Origin: Bartonella sp. ML69XJBT
GTDB taxonomy: Bacteria > Pseudomonadota > Alphaproteobacteria > Rhizobiales > Rhizobiaceae
Reading direction: 5' to 3'
NCBI RefSeq assembly: GCF_028618515.1
Contig: NZ_JAQITB010000002.1
Location: 91,194-155,193, forward strand
DNA length: 64,000 nucleotides
Part shown: positions 43,364 through 55,434 of the stretch, piece by piece
How the letters are laid out: every line of letters starts with the position of its first letter
Position numbering within the stretch: the first letter of the stretch is position 1
Translations under genes and position numbers: made by a program
The notes under the pieces: model-generated
The model's database searches: none
Told to the model about the DNA's origin: nothing
The model's input: the letters and a program-made list of their open reading frames with translations, nothing else

Positions 43364-44236
43364 ATGACGCAGAGAACAATTACATTGATAGCGGGGCCAA
43401 CGGCAAGTGGAAAATCAGCGTTTGCCCTACAAATGGCTCAAGAAAAAGATGCTCTCATTATTAACACAGATTCCATGCAGGTTTATGATGTTTTGAATAT
43501 TTTAACAGCTCGACCAACGAGGGCTGATACTGCGGTTGTTCCACACTATCTGTATGGTCATGTGAGTCCTGTGGTGAATTATTCGGTAGGAAAATGGTTG
43601 TGTGATGTTGAAACGTTATTGACGACGTTTACATCCAAATCGCTTATTTTTGTTGGTGGAACAGGGCTTTATTTCCGTGCTCTTTTAGAAGGGATGTCAA
43701 AAATTCCTCATGTTCCAGATGTTGTGCGACAAAAGTGGCGACTTCGGCTTGATAAAGAGGGGGTGGAGAGTCTTTATCGCCAGTTGTTATTGATTGATAC
43801 TACTCTTGCTGAGAAAATTTCTTCGCAGGATGGGCAGCGTATTGTTCGTGCTTTAGAAGTTTATGATGCAACAGGTAAGAAATTAAGTTGGTGGCAGAAA
43901 CAAAAAACAGCACCTCTCATTAGAGCGCATGTTGCAGAAAAATTTCTTCTTATTCCACCCCGTCAACAGCTTTATGAACGTATTCATCAGCGGTTAGACT
44001 CTATGGTTGAGAGAGGTGCTTTAGAAGAGGTGATTGCTATAAAAAAGCTTGCACTTTCCCCTTTGTTACCAGCGATGAAGGCTATTGGTATCGCTGAATT
44101 TATAGCGCATTTGGATGGACACAGAAGTTTTGAAAATGCTCTTGAAATGGTGAAAACACAAACAAGGAGATATGCCAAAAGGCAGATGACATGGTTTCGT
44201 AATCAATTTAATGAAGAATGGATGCTTCTTTCTTGA
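43364..44236 (+). CDS. miaA: tRNA dimethylallyltransferase MiaA
   Basis: Adds a dimethylallyl group to A37 of tRNAs that read UNN codons. The 290 residues show the P-loop GPTASGKSAFALQM, DSMQVYDVLNILTARP (substrate loop), FVGGTGLYFRALLEG near residue 95 and the C-terminal TRRYAKRQMTWFRNQF motif. ilvB lies downstream with its own leader, so miaA probably ends its own transcript. Confidence 0.95.
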   Translation: MTQRTITLIAGPTASGKSAFALQMAQEKDALIINTDSMQVYDVLNILTARPTRADTAVVPHYLYGHVSPVVNYSVGKWLCDVETLLTTFTSKSLIFVGGTGLYFRALLEGMSKIPHVPDVVRQKWRLRLDKEGVESLYRQLLLIDTTLAEKISSQDGQRIVRALEVYDATGKKLSWWQKQKTAPLIRAHVAEKFLLIPPRQQLYERIHQRLDSMVERGALEEVIAIKKLALSPLLPAMKAIGIAEFIAHLDGHRSFENALEMVKTQTRRYAKRQMTWFRNQFNEEWMLLS

Positions 44237-44342
44237 TAGATAAGCTGAAAAACTTAAAAAGCATTTGAAAAAAGTTCATTGTAAATGGATTTTTTTAAGA
44301 AATATAATTTTTTATTGACGGACGCTATCAATGTAATTAGAA

Positions 44343-44480
44343 ATGTGTTTCACAGGAAGTATTTTCCTTATAGGTTTTGTGTATCGGAATAAGGGGGGTA
44401 GTCATACAATATATGTTTTTTGTGTGTAGTAGGCTCTCTCAGAGCCTTTTTTGATAGGCTCCTTCGGGAGCTTTTTTATT
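44343..44480 (+). promoter_or_regulatory. Transcription attenuator of ilvB, tandem mutually exclusive hairpins
   Basis: Four short segments can pair in competing ways: AGGCTCT (44431-44437), AGAGCCT (44441-44447), AGGCTCC (44456-44462) and GGAGCTT (44467-44473). 1:2 forms a hairpin followed by T6, and 2:3 forms an antiterminator. 3:4 forms a terminator with a TTCG tetraloop and T6. This is the layout of ribosome-mediated attenuation. Two leader frames are possible: ATG 44343-44429 (28 residues, ending IYVFCV with the stop just before segment 1) or TTG 44377-44454 (contains GVVI). Both hold Val and Ile codons but no long run. A TTGACG box at 44315 may be the -35. Confidence 0.65.
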
Positions 44481-44507
44481 GTGCTATCAAGTAAGCGAGT
44501 GGGAAAA

Positions 44508-46307
44508 ATGACAAATCATCCAAAAATGCAACAGAGTGCGGACGGTAAAAGAATGTCTGGTGCTGAAATGGTGGTTCAAGCTCTTATTGATCAAGGAGTT
44601 CAGCATCTCTTTGGTTATCCTGGTGGAGCTGTGCTTCCTATTTTTGATGTCCTTTATCAACAGGATTCACTGCGGCATATTTTGGTGCGTCATGAACAGG
44701 CGGCGGGTCATGCTGCTGAAGGTTATGCACGCAGTACAGGGAAGGTAGGGGTTATGCTTGTGACTTCTGGTCCAGGGGCAACAAATGCTGTGACACCTTT
44801 GCAAGATGCACTTATGGATTCGATCCCGCTTGTTTGTTTTTCTGGTCAGGTATCGACAACTGTGATTGGAACGAATGCTTTTCAAGAGGCTGATACGGTT
44901 GGTATTACAAAACCCTGTACAAAACGGAATTGGTTGGTTGAAGATGTCAATGATCTTGCCGCCATTATTCATGAAGCTTTTGCCGTTGCTCAATCAGGGC
45001 GTCCAGGACCGGTTTTGATTGATATTCCTAAGGATATCCAATTTGCTTTGGGTATTTATAGAATGCCTCAAGTTATGGCATCTCAGCATTCTTCTCCACA
45101 GTTCAAAGGGAAGAGTGAGGCACTTGAATGTGCTGTTGCTCTTTTAGCAGAAGCAAAACGTCCTGTTATTTATTCTGGTGGTGGTGTGATTTCATCTGGC
45201 CCACAAGCTGTACAGCTTTTGCGTGATTTGGTTGAGTTGGGAGACTTTCCGATTACATCAACACTCATGGGACTTGGTGCTTATCCGGCTTCTAGCAAAA
45301 ATTGGCTGGGAATGCTTGGAATGCATGGAACCTATGAGGCGAATATGGCCATGCATGATTGTGATGTCATGTTAGCTGTTGGGGCACGGTTTGATGATCG
45401 TATCACTGGGCGTCTTGATGCTTTTGCACCTCATGCGCGTATTATCCATATTGATATTGATCCTTCTTCCATCAATAAAACTGTAAAAGTGGAAGTTCCA
45501 CTGATTGGCGATGTGGCTGATGTTTTGAGAGATATTAATCAACGTTTGCATATGTACAAACCGATATTTCATCATGAGAGTCGTGATGCGTGGTGGAGGC
45601 AAATTAAGCGCTGGAAGGCGCGTAATTCATTGGCATATATGGAAACAAAAGATGTCATTATGCCACAATATGCTCTTGAGCGGCTTTATGCATTGACCAA
45701 AGATGCGAATGCTTATGTGACAACAGATGTTGGACAGCATCAGATGTGGGCCGCACAATATTATCGTTTTGATAAGCCAAAACGTTGGATGACTTCTGGT
45801 GGTCTTGGAACTATGGGGTATGGTCTTCCTGCGGCTATCGGTGTTCAAATAGCACATCCTGATGCGCTTGTTGTTTGTATTTCTGGTGATGCCTCTATTC
45901 AGATGAATATTCAAGAGCTTGCAACAGCAATTCAGCATAATACGCCAGTGAAAATTTTTATTTTAAATAATCAATATATGGGGATGGTTCGTCAGTGGCA
46001 GCAATTGTTGCATGGTAATCGTCTCTCTCATTCTTATACGGAATCGATGCCTGATTTTGTAAAATTGGCACACGCTTATGGAGCCATGGGAATTCATTGT
46101 TCAAAACCCGATGAACTTGATGATAAAATTCAGCAAATGATTGATTGTGATAAGCCTGTTCTCTTCGATTGTCGTGTTGATAATTTAGAAAACTGTTTTC
46201 CTATGATCCCATCGGGATGTGCCCATAATGAGATGTTATTACCCGATGAGGCAAGCGAGGAAGCTGTTGCAAATGCTGTTTCTTCTGAGGGAAAGATTCT
46301 TGTATAA
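44508..46307 (+). CDS. ilvB: Acetolactate synthase large subunit
   Basis: ThDP-dependent enzyme that makes acetolactate, the first common step of valine, leucine and isoleucine synthesis. The 599 residues include the catalytic Glu in [16 protein letters not shown], the FAD-binding middle domain, and the ThDP motif [18 protein letters not shown]...[11 protein letters not shown] near residue 470. The ATG at 44508 begins [10 protein letters not shown]; an earlier in-frame start lies inside the attenuator. The small regulatory subunit IlvH, which normally follows, is not present next to it or elsewhere in the window. Confidence 0.94.
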   Translation: MTNHPKMQQSADGKRMSGAEMVVQALIDQGVQHLFGYPGGAVLPIFDVLYQQDSLRHILVRHEQAAGHAAEGYARSTGKVGVMLVTSGPGATNAVTPLQDALMDSIPLVCFSGQVSTTVIGTNAFQEADTVGITKPCTKRNWLVEDVNDLAAIIHEAFAVAQSGRPGPVLIDIPKDIQFALGIYRMPQVMASQHSSPQFKGKSEALECAVALLAEAKRPVIYSGGGVISSGPQAVQLLRDLVELGDFPITSTLMGLGAYPASSKNWLGMLGMHGTYEANMAMHDCDVMLAVGARFDDRITGRLDAFAPHARIIHIDIDPSSINKTVKVEVPLIGDVADVLRDINQRLHMYKPIFHHESRDAWWRQIKRWKARNSLAYMETKDVIMPQYALERLYALTKDANAYVTTDVGQHQMWAAQYYRFDKPKRWMTSGGLGTMGYGLPAAIGVQIAHPDALVVCISGDASIQMNIQELATAIQHNTPVKIFILNNQYMGMVRQWQQLLHGNRLSHSYTESMPDFVKLAHAYGAMGIHCSKPDELDDKIQQMIDCDKPVLFDCRVDNLENCFPMIPSGCAHNEMLLPDEASEEAVANAVSSEGKILV

Positions 46308-46343
46308 AATGAATATGTTAACAAAATAGTGAAGGATGGTGAT

Positions 46344-46375
46344 GATGAAGACTTTGGAGTCTTCATCTCTTTCTC
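46344..46375 (+). terminator. Terminator after ilvB
   Basis: Perfect 10-bp stem GATGAAGACT/AGTCTTCATC with a TTGG loop and a T- and C-rich tail, 36 bases after the ilvB stop. It marks ilvB as a single-gene transcript. Confidence 0.7.
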
Positions 46376-46980
46376 TTCTTTGCGGAGAGTTCCTATTATC
46401 CTTAGAGCTTATTTTATGATTTTCATTTTTTGTTTAAAGACATGGGGTGTATTATTATTTGCTCATCTAAAAAATATTATAAGTCGTGTGCCCAACTATG
46501 TTTGAATTTATTTGTACGCGATGTTTATTTTTTAAATTCATATGTTCACATTAATAGCTATTTCGTTGCATTTTTTAGATAATATATTGCATTATCTGTT
46601 ATAAATTAATTACGTTATCTCAATATATGAAAGATTCCATTGTGCAAGAAAAAAAGCTACCGTGCTTGAAAGGTGCAACTATGCAAACCGTCATACTTGT
46701 GAAAACAATAGAAAAGTTTGTCACTATGTTTTGGTTTCGCATTATGAAATTACTCCAAATCACTCTTTTAAGGGGTTGATAGGATAATCCCCCTAGCGGC
46801 TTGGAAGGAAGGGCAAAAATAACAAAGATCAAATGCAGACATAGAAAATTAATTGGCCACTATAGCTTATAATCAGGTAGTAACCTCACCTGATTATGTG
46901 GGAGAAATTTCTACATATAAAATGTGTCGTCAAGATATATAAATCAGAATAATATTCAACATCATATCATTATCAGGACA
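46376..46980. other. 600-base gene-free space after ilvB
   Basis: AT-rich sequence at the edge of the accessory patch. Some 100-base stretches around 46630-46780 stay open in a frame, but I cannot assign any protein. ilvH would be expected here and is absent. Confidence 0.4.
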
Positions 46981-47981
46981 TTAGCATTGAAAATCAAAGA
47001 CTCTTTCTTTTATTTGTTCTACATATCGATAATTCCATAAATCTGCAGACACAAATATTCTTTGAATCCACCGCATTGGATTTTTATAACGATCGAATGA
47101 TCCAGAAAATTTATCTCTAGAGTGTAGAGCCATTCTGTTATCAATGTATAATAATCTTCCTGGTTGTACATCAATTCCAAAAGATACAGCCTTAATAGCT
47201 TCATAAAAATGATCTAAAGCGTCCTTGGCTTTTTTTGACTGTGGTTCTAACATGTCCGGATAAAAAACAGCGCTGATATCTGGGAATTCACTGTCCCCTT
47301 GAATGAGGGGCACTTTACTTGTAGAGGTTACCCCATTTTTTCTCCATCTCATAGGGAACATTAATTATATATAAATTATCCCTTAAACTCCTCAAATCCT
47401 CTTTACTTAAAAGTTTTAAAGCTAGACGTGCATCAGATATTCTCGTTAACGGGCCATCAACATCATTGCGAACACCGGTTAAAAGTATCCCTTTAGGAGA
47501 TAAATTTAAACCTTTTATAAATTTTAGTGCAGCATTTTCTCTATGAGAATCTAACTCAACTTCAGATCCTAATCCTGTATAATCTTTTTTATTATCCTCT
47601 AAAGGAACTAGGTTATTTACTATATGTTCGCCTTCAAACTTAATTGAATAAGGCTCTCCGATTAATAAAGAAAACATCATAATTAAATTTTCGCTTATAT
47701 AACCGCTTTTACAAGACGCATCTAAATTATAAGGATTAGGTGACGTATTAATTTTTCTATCAATAGGAAGGTTTTCAAAGATTAAATATGGTCTAGGGGT
47801 AATAGACATCTTTTGATTCATAAGAATTGCCAAGATTCTATGTGGTAGCAGCGAAAATGCTATTTTTTAGCTTAACCGAATATTCAATACCACCGTATGG
47901 ATCATAAATAATATGATCTAAAGCCTCCCAAAGATTGTCTCTTTCGACATTGCTCAACTCAAAAGTATTTTCATTTATCAT
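46981..47981 (-). pseudogene. Clavaminate-synthase-like Fe(II)/2-oxoglutarate oxygenase, two frameshifts
   Basis: Three minus-strand frames join into one TauD/clavaminate-synthase-like protein of about 330 residues: 47838-47981 (N-terminus), 47315-47833 (middle) and 46981-47361 (C-terminus). The middle part has the iron-binding HxE in LDSHRENAALKF. The C-terminal part has the distal His and 2-oxoglutarate Arg region NRMALHSRDKFSGSFDRY...MRWIQRIF, as in amino acid beta-hydroxylases such as VioC and AsnO. Frames break near 47838 and at AAAAAATGGGG near 47333. The gene is either newly decayed or affected by sequence errors. The substrate is unknown. Confidence 0.7.
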
Positions 47982-48008
47982 TGCAATTTCCTCCCCAATT
48001 ATATTCCC

Positions 48009-49216
48009 CTACTTTTTTATTAAGAAAAGTGAAAAAACAATCATTAAAATTAAAATAAACCATGTTAGTAAATAAGTGTCTGTAAAATCTTGGATTAATC
48101 CAAATAATGGTGGAGCAGCAATAATTGCGATTTGATTGACAGACATTGCTAATCCCAGAGAAAAGCCAACGCTTTCTTTCGGCGAGGAGTCTACAATATA
48201 AGCAACCCAAGGGCATACCATCCTAATCCAAAAAAAACTAACCAAGCAGATAAAAGAGTTAAATAAATTATGGATCCATTCATGCCCAAAATTAATATTA
48301 AAAATCCAAAAACGACTGCAATCATGTAAAACAAGACAGGAAAAAATCGTCCTTTTTTACAATGATCACTCCACGCTGCTAAAATAATTCTTCCTAAGGC
48401 ACCAGAAGCCTGTGAAACAAAAAACAAATAAGCACTTTTATCTAGAGGCAGGTGATAGATTCTATAAAAATAAACAGTTATAAAAATGGTTAAAACATAT
48501 TGGACGATCACAAGTGAAACGCCTGAAAAAATAATATTCTTCATATGCGGCGCAGCCAACATCGCAAGACGAGACCTTACATTTGCATAGAACGAAACTT
48601 TTGCCTTGCTTTTTGGAACGATAGCGACAACTTTTGCTGGTGCGTGATAAAAGATAATAAAGATACATCCCCCTAAAAAAGAAACGATGGCACCGACCAA
48701 AAACGCACCTTGTATGCCATAGACAAGCGCACTCGCAGGAAGAACCATCCCAGCTAATGCCCCACCTAATGGTAGTCCCGCCTGCCTTATTCCCATTGCA
48801 AATCCGCGTTGCGATTGTGGAAACCATGCAGAAACAGATTTAGCGCCACTAGGTTGAGCAGAACTATAAAATCCCCCTACAATGAGCAAACAAACCAAAA
48901 GGAAAATATAGTTATCTGCGATTGCTCCCAACAAAAGAGCGACAGAAACGCCGAGTGCGCCAACGCCAACAATATAGCGCTCGTTAAACTTGTCTAGTAA
49001 TTCGCCAGCTATAAGTAAGCCAATAATAGGTAGGAATTGCGCTGCTGAAGACAGCAAACCTATTTGAGAGTCACTCAGCGAGAAATCCTTCTTAAAAAAT
49101 TCAGCTAAAGGACCAATCCCTTGAACAAAGAAGCAGGCTGATGCTTGAGAGATAGTGGCAACAAGCAATACAATCCATCGATAATAATTTTTTTCTATAA
49201 ATTGATGATTGCTCAC
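48009..49216 (-). pseudogene. MFS transporter, one frameshift near the C-terminus
   Basis: A twelve-helix major facilitator. The first frame (49216-48191) carries helices 1-10 with QIGLLSSAAQFLPIIGLLIAG and MGIRQAGLPLGGALAG. The second frame (48245-48009) carries helices 11-12 with PWVAYIVDSSPKESVGFSLG. One missing base near 48225-48235, beside an 8-A run, separates them. The substrate is unknown; it resembles general metabolite or drug MFS proteins. It lies between the dehydrogenase and the oxygenase on the same strand, so the three were probably acquired together. Confidence 0.75.
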
Positions 49217-49437
49217 TCAGCCCCCTACAATGAAAGGATATTGGTAGTCTTTTTAATAATGATTGCAACAATAAATGAGGTATTTTGTGCGGATGACATA
49301 AAAATTTGTTAATATGATTGGTATTAATATACAAGCTAAGGAATATGCTTCATTTAAGGAAATAAGCTATTATGTGTCGTGCAAATTTGATACGCTAGCG
49401 ATTAAGATAAATTTTACAAACGTTAGCTCAGCCGGCA

Positions 49438-50364
49438 TTAAGCGCTCTTCATAAAATATGCTATATTTTGGCAAGCTTTTTCCATATAATTCTCAAAGCT
49501 TTCTTCAGTCACATAGCCCAGATGCGGTGTGCAAAGAACTCTCTCTGATTGCAATAATTTGCTCTCATATACTGGCTCGCTGTCATAAACATCCAGTGCA
49601 AAGTAAGTTGAATTTTCCAAACTTAGTATTTTTTCTATCGCCCCTTTTTCAACCAAAGCTGAACGCGCCGTGTTGACAAAAAGAGCATGAGGTTTCATGC
49701 GCAATAGATCATCTAATTGAATGATTTCTCTGGTTTTATCGCTTAAACGTAAATGTACGGATATAATGTCAGGACGTGTAAAAAATTCATCTTTTGAATG
49801 CGTAAAATGATAACCTAAATTTTTTGCTTCTTGCGTTGAACGCTCGCTCCCATAAACCAAAATGGACATGCCAAAAGCTTGAGCATATTGAGCAACCATT
49901 TTACCGATATGTCCAAACCCGAATATTCCAAGAGTAGCCCCTTTCATTTGGTTGCCAAATGTTGTTTGCCATCGTCCTTTTTTCATATCAGACACAGATT
50001 TACAGAGTTTTCTCCGCGAAGACATCATTAAGAGCCAGGCAAATTCAGCAGCAGAAGTTGGATCTCCACCACCATCTAATATTTCAACTCCTAAGTCTCT
50101 ACAAGCTTCTATGTCAATATGTGAACCTATAGGGCCTGTTTGGCAGATTAATTTTAAATTTGGCAGTTTCAGAAGAAGATTTCTATCAACTATAGTCCGT
50201 TCTCTGATTAAGATAAGAATATCTATCTCTTTGAGCTTATCTTCTAAATCACATTCTTGAGCTAAATTATTTATAACCAGCACTTCATGCGATTTCATTA
50301 ATTTTTTAATAGACTGTAATGTTAGGGTGGCTTTTTGATAGTCATCTGGAATTAATATTTTCAA
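49438..50364 (-). CDS. D-2-hydroxyacid dehydrogenase (NAD-dependent)
   Basis: Intact 308-residue enzyme of the phosphoglycerate/D-lactate dehydrogenase superfamily. It shows the NAD loop LGIFGFGHIGKMVA near residue 148, catalytic Arg in SVHLRLSDKTREII near residue 210, Glu in ALDVYDSEPV near residue 262 and His in CTPHLGYVTEE near residue 285. It lacks the ACT domain of SerA. The substrate cannot be read from sequence. It is the first gene of the minus-strand patch and the only unbroken one. Confidence 0.85.
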   Translation of the reverse strand: MKILIPDDYQKATLTLQSIKKLMKSHEVLVINNLAQECDLEDKLKEIDILILIRERTIVDRNLLLKLPNLKLICQTGPIGSHIDIEACRDLGVEILDGGGDPTSAAEFAWLLMMSSRRKLCKSVSDMKKGRWQTTFGNQMKGATLGIFGFGHIGKMVAQYAQAFGMSILVYGSERSTQEAKNLGYHFTHSKDEFFTRPDIISVHLRLSDKTREIIQLDDLLRMKPHALFVNTARSALVEKGAIEKILSLENSTYFALDVYDSEPVYESKLLQSERVLCTPHLGYVTEESFENYMEKACQNIAYFMKSA

Positions 50365-51403
50365 TTTAAATCCCCCGTTTCATTCATCAATATTTGAGCC
50401 ATTATTTCATTTCTAAAACAACCAAAAAGCAATCTGATCGCTGATATTTTGACATAATGCCAAGCTATTAACAAATTGTACACCTTGATTTCATTGTATT
50501 TCTAGCAATAAGAATAGTATTAATCAGTTAGTCTTTATAAACTTTAACACATTGCGACAAAAAGAAAAAGTTTGACGCAGTAGATGGAGAATTGCGCTTT
50601 TCTCATATTCTCGGGGACAAACCTGAAGTGCTACGCTGGACATGAAACCATGTCCCAGTTTCCTTATAATAGACTAGCAAGAAGGTCATACTTACGAACC
50701 AGATTTTATTGTCGAAACAGAAAAAGCTTCATATTTGTGCGAGATAAAGCGTGCTTCATATAAGCGTGATGTCTCTCTTTATCGTTGAGATATAACTTAT
50801 TTGTAGCATGAAGAGTCAATTTATTAAAATCATGATAAGAGGGAGATAGGAACTTTATAGCTGTATCATCATAGAATTAATTAGGCTTGTTGAGAGCTAT
50901 TTCTCTTTCTGCCAAAAGGTTCTTGATATATTTCATTATTATTTCGTAAGAGTGGATGTACTTTATTTTTATGTGCAAGAAAGCCGATTGATTGTGTAAA
51001 ATAGTATTCATAAAATTACATTATTTTTATCTTGTTAAGGACATTTTTTCTAGCAAGGGTTTTGCAATTGCAATGCTCTTTTTCTCATTCTAAATTTTGG
51101 TTAGAAAAAGTGTATAGAGGTGTTATTTTAAATTTAAGATATGCATATTCCATTGTTGGTGTTACTGTTGTAAAAAATGATATTTTATTTGATAAGTATA
51201 AGGTGTTACAAAGAAGATCGATGTATAGATAAAATTTAGATTGTTACAATATCTTGAAAAAGCAATGGGTAAATAATTGATAATTGTGCTACGAAAGTTG
51301 TTAGATGGGCGTGTGTCAGCAATTCTTAATAAAAAAGTTTTTCTTGATAGTCGTTTTTTTTCAAAATACTGCTCTTTTTATGCAAATCTTATGTTGGTAA
51401 GCT
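50365..51403. other. Gene-poor kilobase before the RecD-like helicase gene
   Basis: Contains the restriction-enzyme relic at 50555-50789. The rest is AT-rich. A 66-residue frame at 51032-51232 has no recognisable feature and is probably chance. Confidence 0.5.
50555..50789 (+). pseudogene. Relic of a type III restriction enzyme or related helicase-nuclease C-terminus
   Basis: Translated fragments read KKFDAVDGELRFSHILGDKP then EVLRWT and a stop, and after a frame change EGHTYEPDFIVETEKASYLC then EIKRASYKRDVSLYR. The order FDS/ERxFSxIL...VLRW...YEPDFVVET...YLCExK is that of the nuclease-end region of type III Res subunits. At least one stop and one frameshift are present, and no N-terminal helicase part remains. 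The assignment is from memory of the family pattern. Confidence 0.5.
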
Positions 51404-52525
51404 ATGCAGTTTTCACGGGAACAGGATAATGCATTGAAGGCTGTTGGTGCGTGGTTGAAGGAAGGGCGTTCTCCACTTTTTCGCCTCTTTGGCTATGCGG
51501 GGACAGGCAAGACGACACTTGCGCGCTATTTTGCTGAAACAGTTGATGGCTTTGTCCAATTTGCTGCTTTTACAGGAAAAGCGGCACAGGTTTTGCGTTC
51601 TAAAGGTGCAAGCAATGCTTGTACTATTCATTCGTTGATCTATTGTCCGCGTGGAGAAGAAGAAGTTTCCGACGAAGTAACAGGGAAAAAGTCTATTGCA
51701 CCGACATTTGCACTCAATCGGAAAAGTGCTGCTGCGCAAGCTGCGCTTATCATTGTTGATGAGTGTTCGATGGTGGACGAACAATTGGCACGTGATTTAA
51801 TGAGCTTTCGAACACCTATTCTTGTTCTGGGTGATCCAGGCCAATTGCCTCCTATCTCAGGAGGGGGCTTTTTTTCTAATGGTGAGCCGGATTTTCTTCT
51901 TTCAGAAATTCATCGGCAAGCACGTGATAATCCGATTGTCCGTTTGGCTATGGATGTGCGTGAAGGACGTGATATTACTTATGGTGATTATGGAGCAGCG
52001 CGCGTTATTACACGCAAAGAAGTGGATCAACAATTGGTGTTGGAAGCTGATCAGGTGTTGGTAGGAATTAACCGAACACGCCATCTTTATAATAAGCGTT
52101 TGCGTGCGCTGAAGGGATTTACATCAGATTATCCTCAAGCAGGAGATAAGCTTGTTTGTTTGCGCAATGATCCTCCTAAAGGCTTATTGAATGGTTCTTT
52201 ATGGAAAGTGATGACTTCGCAGAAGGAAACTGTTAAGCCAAGTATGAGCCTTCTTATTAAACCAGAAGAAAGCGAGCGTGGGGTAGCGAAAATTAAGCTT
52301 TTAAAAGCAGTGTTTGAAAATCCTGATCATGAGATTTCGTGGGCGTTAAAAAAGAGATATGATGATTTTGATTATGGATATGCATTAACTGTTCATAAAG
52401 CACAAGGATCTCAATGGGATAATGTTGTTTTGTTTGATGAGAGTTTTGCATTTCGCGATATGTATGCGCGGTGGCTCTATACAGGAATTACGCGTGCGGC
52501 AGAGCGTTTAACAATTGTTCGCTAG
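51404..52525 (+). CDS. RecD-like ATP-dependent DNA helicase
   Basis: SF1B-type helicase of 373 residues: Walker [15 protein letters not shown] near residue 30, Walker [13 protein letters not shown] near residue 117, motif [13 protein letters not shown] near residue 142, and UvrD-like C-terminal motifs [21 protein letters not shown] and [13 protein letters not shown]. Much shorter than RecD of RecBCD and with no N-terminal extension, so it is a stand-alone RecD-like helicase common in alphaproteobacteria. The exact role is unknown. Confidence 0.85.
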   Translation: MQFSREQDNALKAVGAWLKEGRSPLFRLFGYAGTGKTTLARYFAETVDGFVQFAAFTGKAAQVLRSKGASNACTIHSLIYCPRGEEEVSDEVTGKKSIAPTFALNRKSAAAQAALIIVDECSMVDEQLARDLMSFRTPILVLGDPGQLPPISGGGFFSNGEPDFLLSEIHRQARDNPIVRLAMDVREGRDITYGDYGAARVITRKEVDQQLVLEADQVLVGINRTRHLYNKRLRALKGFTSDYPQAGDKLVCLRNDPPKGLLNGSLWKVMTSQKETVKPSMSLLIKPEESERGVAKIKLLKAVFENPDHEISWALKKRYDDFDYGYALTVHKAQGSQWDNVVLFDESFAFRDMYARWLYTGITRAAERLTIVR

Positions 52526-52602
52526 ATAAAGATTTTATTTTCTGGAATTATAGGGCTGAGGGTCTTTTTTCTGTCTTTAAGTATAGAAATAGAGGAGTGT
52601 GT

Positions 52603-53337
52603 ATGGCAATCAAACTTTCTGTTAATCTTAATGCTATTGCTGTTTTGCGCAATCGGCGTAATCTTCCTTGGCCAAATATCAACAATATTGGGCATATAGC
52701 ACTTACAGCTGGTGCTGCGGGTTTGACAGTTCATCCACGTCCTGATGAAAGACATATTCGTTTTGCTGATTTACCAGATATACATGGTTTAATTCACAGC
52801 ATGTTTCCTCGTGCTGAATTTAATATTGAAGGTTATCCAAGCGAGACGTTTTTGGATAGAGCAGAAAAGTATGCTGATCAGATTACTCTTGTACCTGATG
52901 ATCCTGCACAATCAACTTCTGATCATGGTTGGGATTTTGCGCGTCATGCAGAATTTTTAGCACCTATTATTCAACGCTTGAAAGCAAGAAAAATTCGGGT
53001 ATCACTGTTTGCTGATCCTATTGTTGATGGTCTTGATATTGCTAAAGAGATTGGTGCTGATCGCGTGGAATTTTATACTGGACCTTATGGGGGAGCATTT
53101 AACGATAAGACAAAACAGGAGCAAGAACTCAATAAGCTTGTTTTAGCAGCAAGAAAAGCTCAAGAGCTGAAGCTTGGTGTTAATGCAGGGCATGATCTGA
53201 CAATGACAAATCTGCCTGCTCTTGTTCATCATATTCCTTGGCTTGATGAAGTTTCTATTGGGCATGGGCTTATTGCTGATGCGTTAGAGTATGGAATGCA
53301 TAACACTGTTCAACGTTTCATTCGGCTATTGGGGTGA
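52603..53337 (+). CDS. pdxJ: Pyridoxine 5'-phosphate synthase PdxJ
   Basis: Forms pyridoxine 5'-phosphate from aminoacetone phosphate and deoxyxylulose phosphate. The 244-residue TIM barrel starts with [16 protein letters not shown]. It has [18 protein letters not shown] near residue 42, [11 protein letters not shown] near residue 69, [13 protein letters not shown] near residue 150 and the end [14 protein letters not shown]. The ATG at 52603 follows AGAGGAG; the frame extends 44 codons upstream without similarity. Confidence 0.94.
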   Translation: MAIKLSVNLNAIAVLRNRRNLPWPNINNIGHIALTAGAAGLTVHPRPDERHIRFADLPDIHGLIHSMFPRAEFNIEGYPSETFLDRAEKYADQITLVPDDPAQSTSDHGWDFARHAEFLAPIIQRLKARKIRVSLFADPIVDGLDIAKEIGADRVEFYTGPYGGAFNDKTKQEQELNKLVLAARKAQELKLGVNAGHDLTMTNLPALVHHIPWLDEVSIGHGLIADALEYGMHNTVQRFIRLLG

Positions 53338-55334
<1,997 letters not shown>

Positions 55335-55381
55335 AGTTTTTAATAAGGATATTATGTAAACAGCTTTTATGCTTTATATAC

Positions 55382-55410
55382 AAAAAGGGTAACCGAAGTT
55401 ACCCTTTTTT
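55382..55410. terminator. Bidirectional terminator between ilvC and cycA
   Basis: Stem AAAAAGGGTAAC/GTTACCCTTTTT with a CGAA loop and T-runs on both sides, between two converging genes. Confidence 0.85.
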
Positions 55411-55434
55411 AATATGTTTTTTTATGTATAAATT

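Noticed and set aside
51032..51232. 66-residue frame before the RecD-like gene
   Set aside because: No ribosome site or similarity; probably chance.
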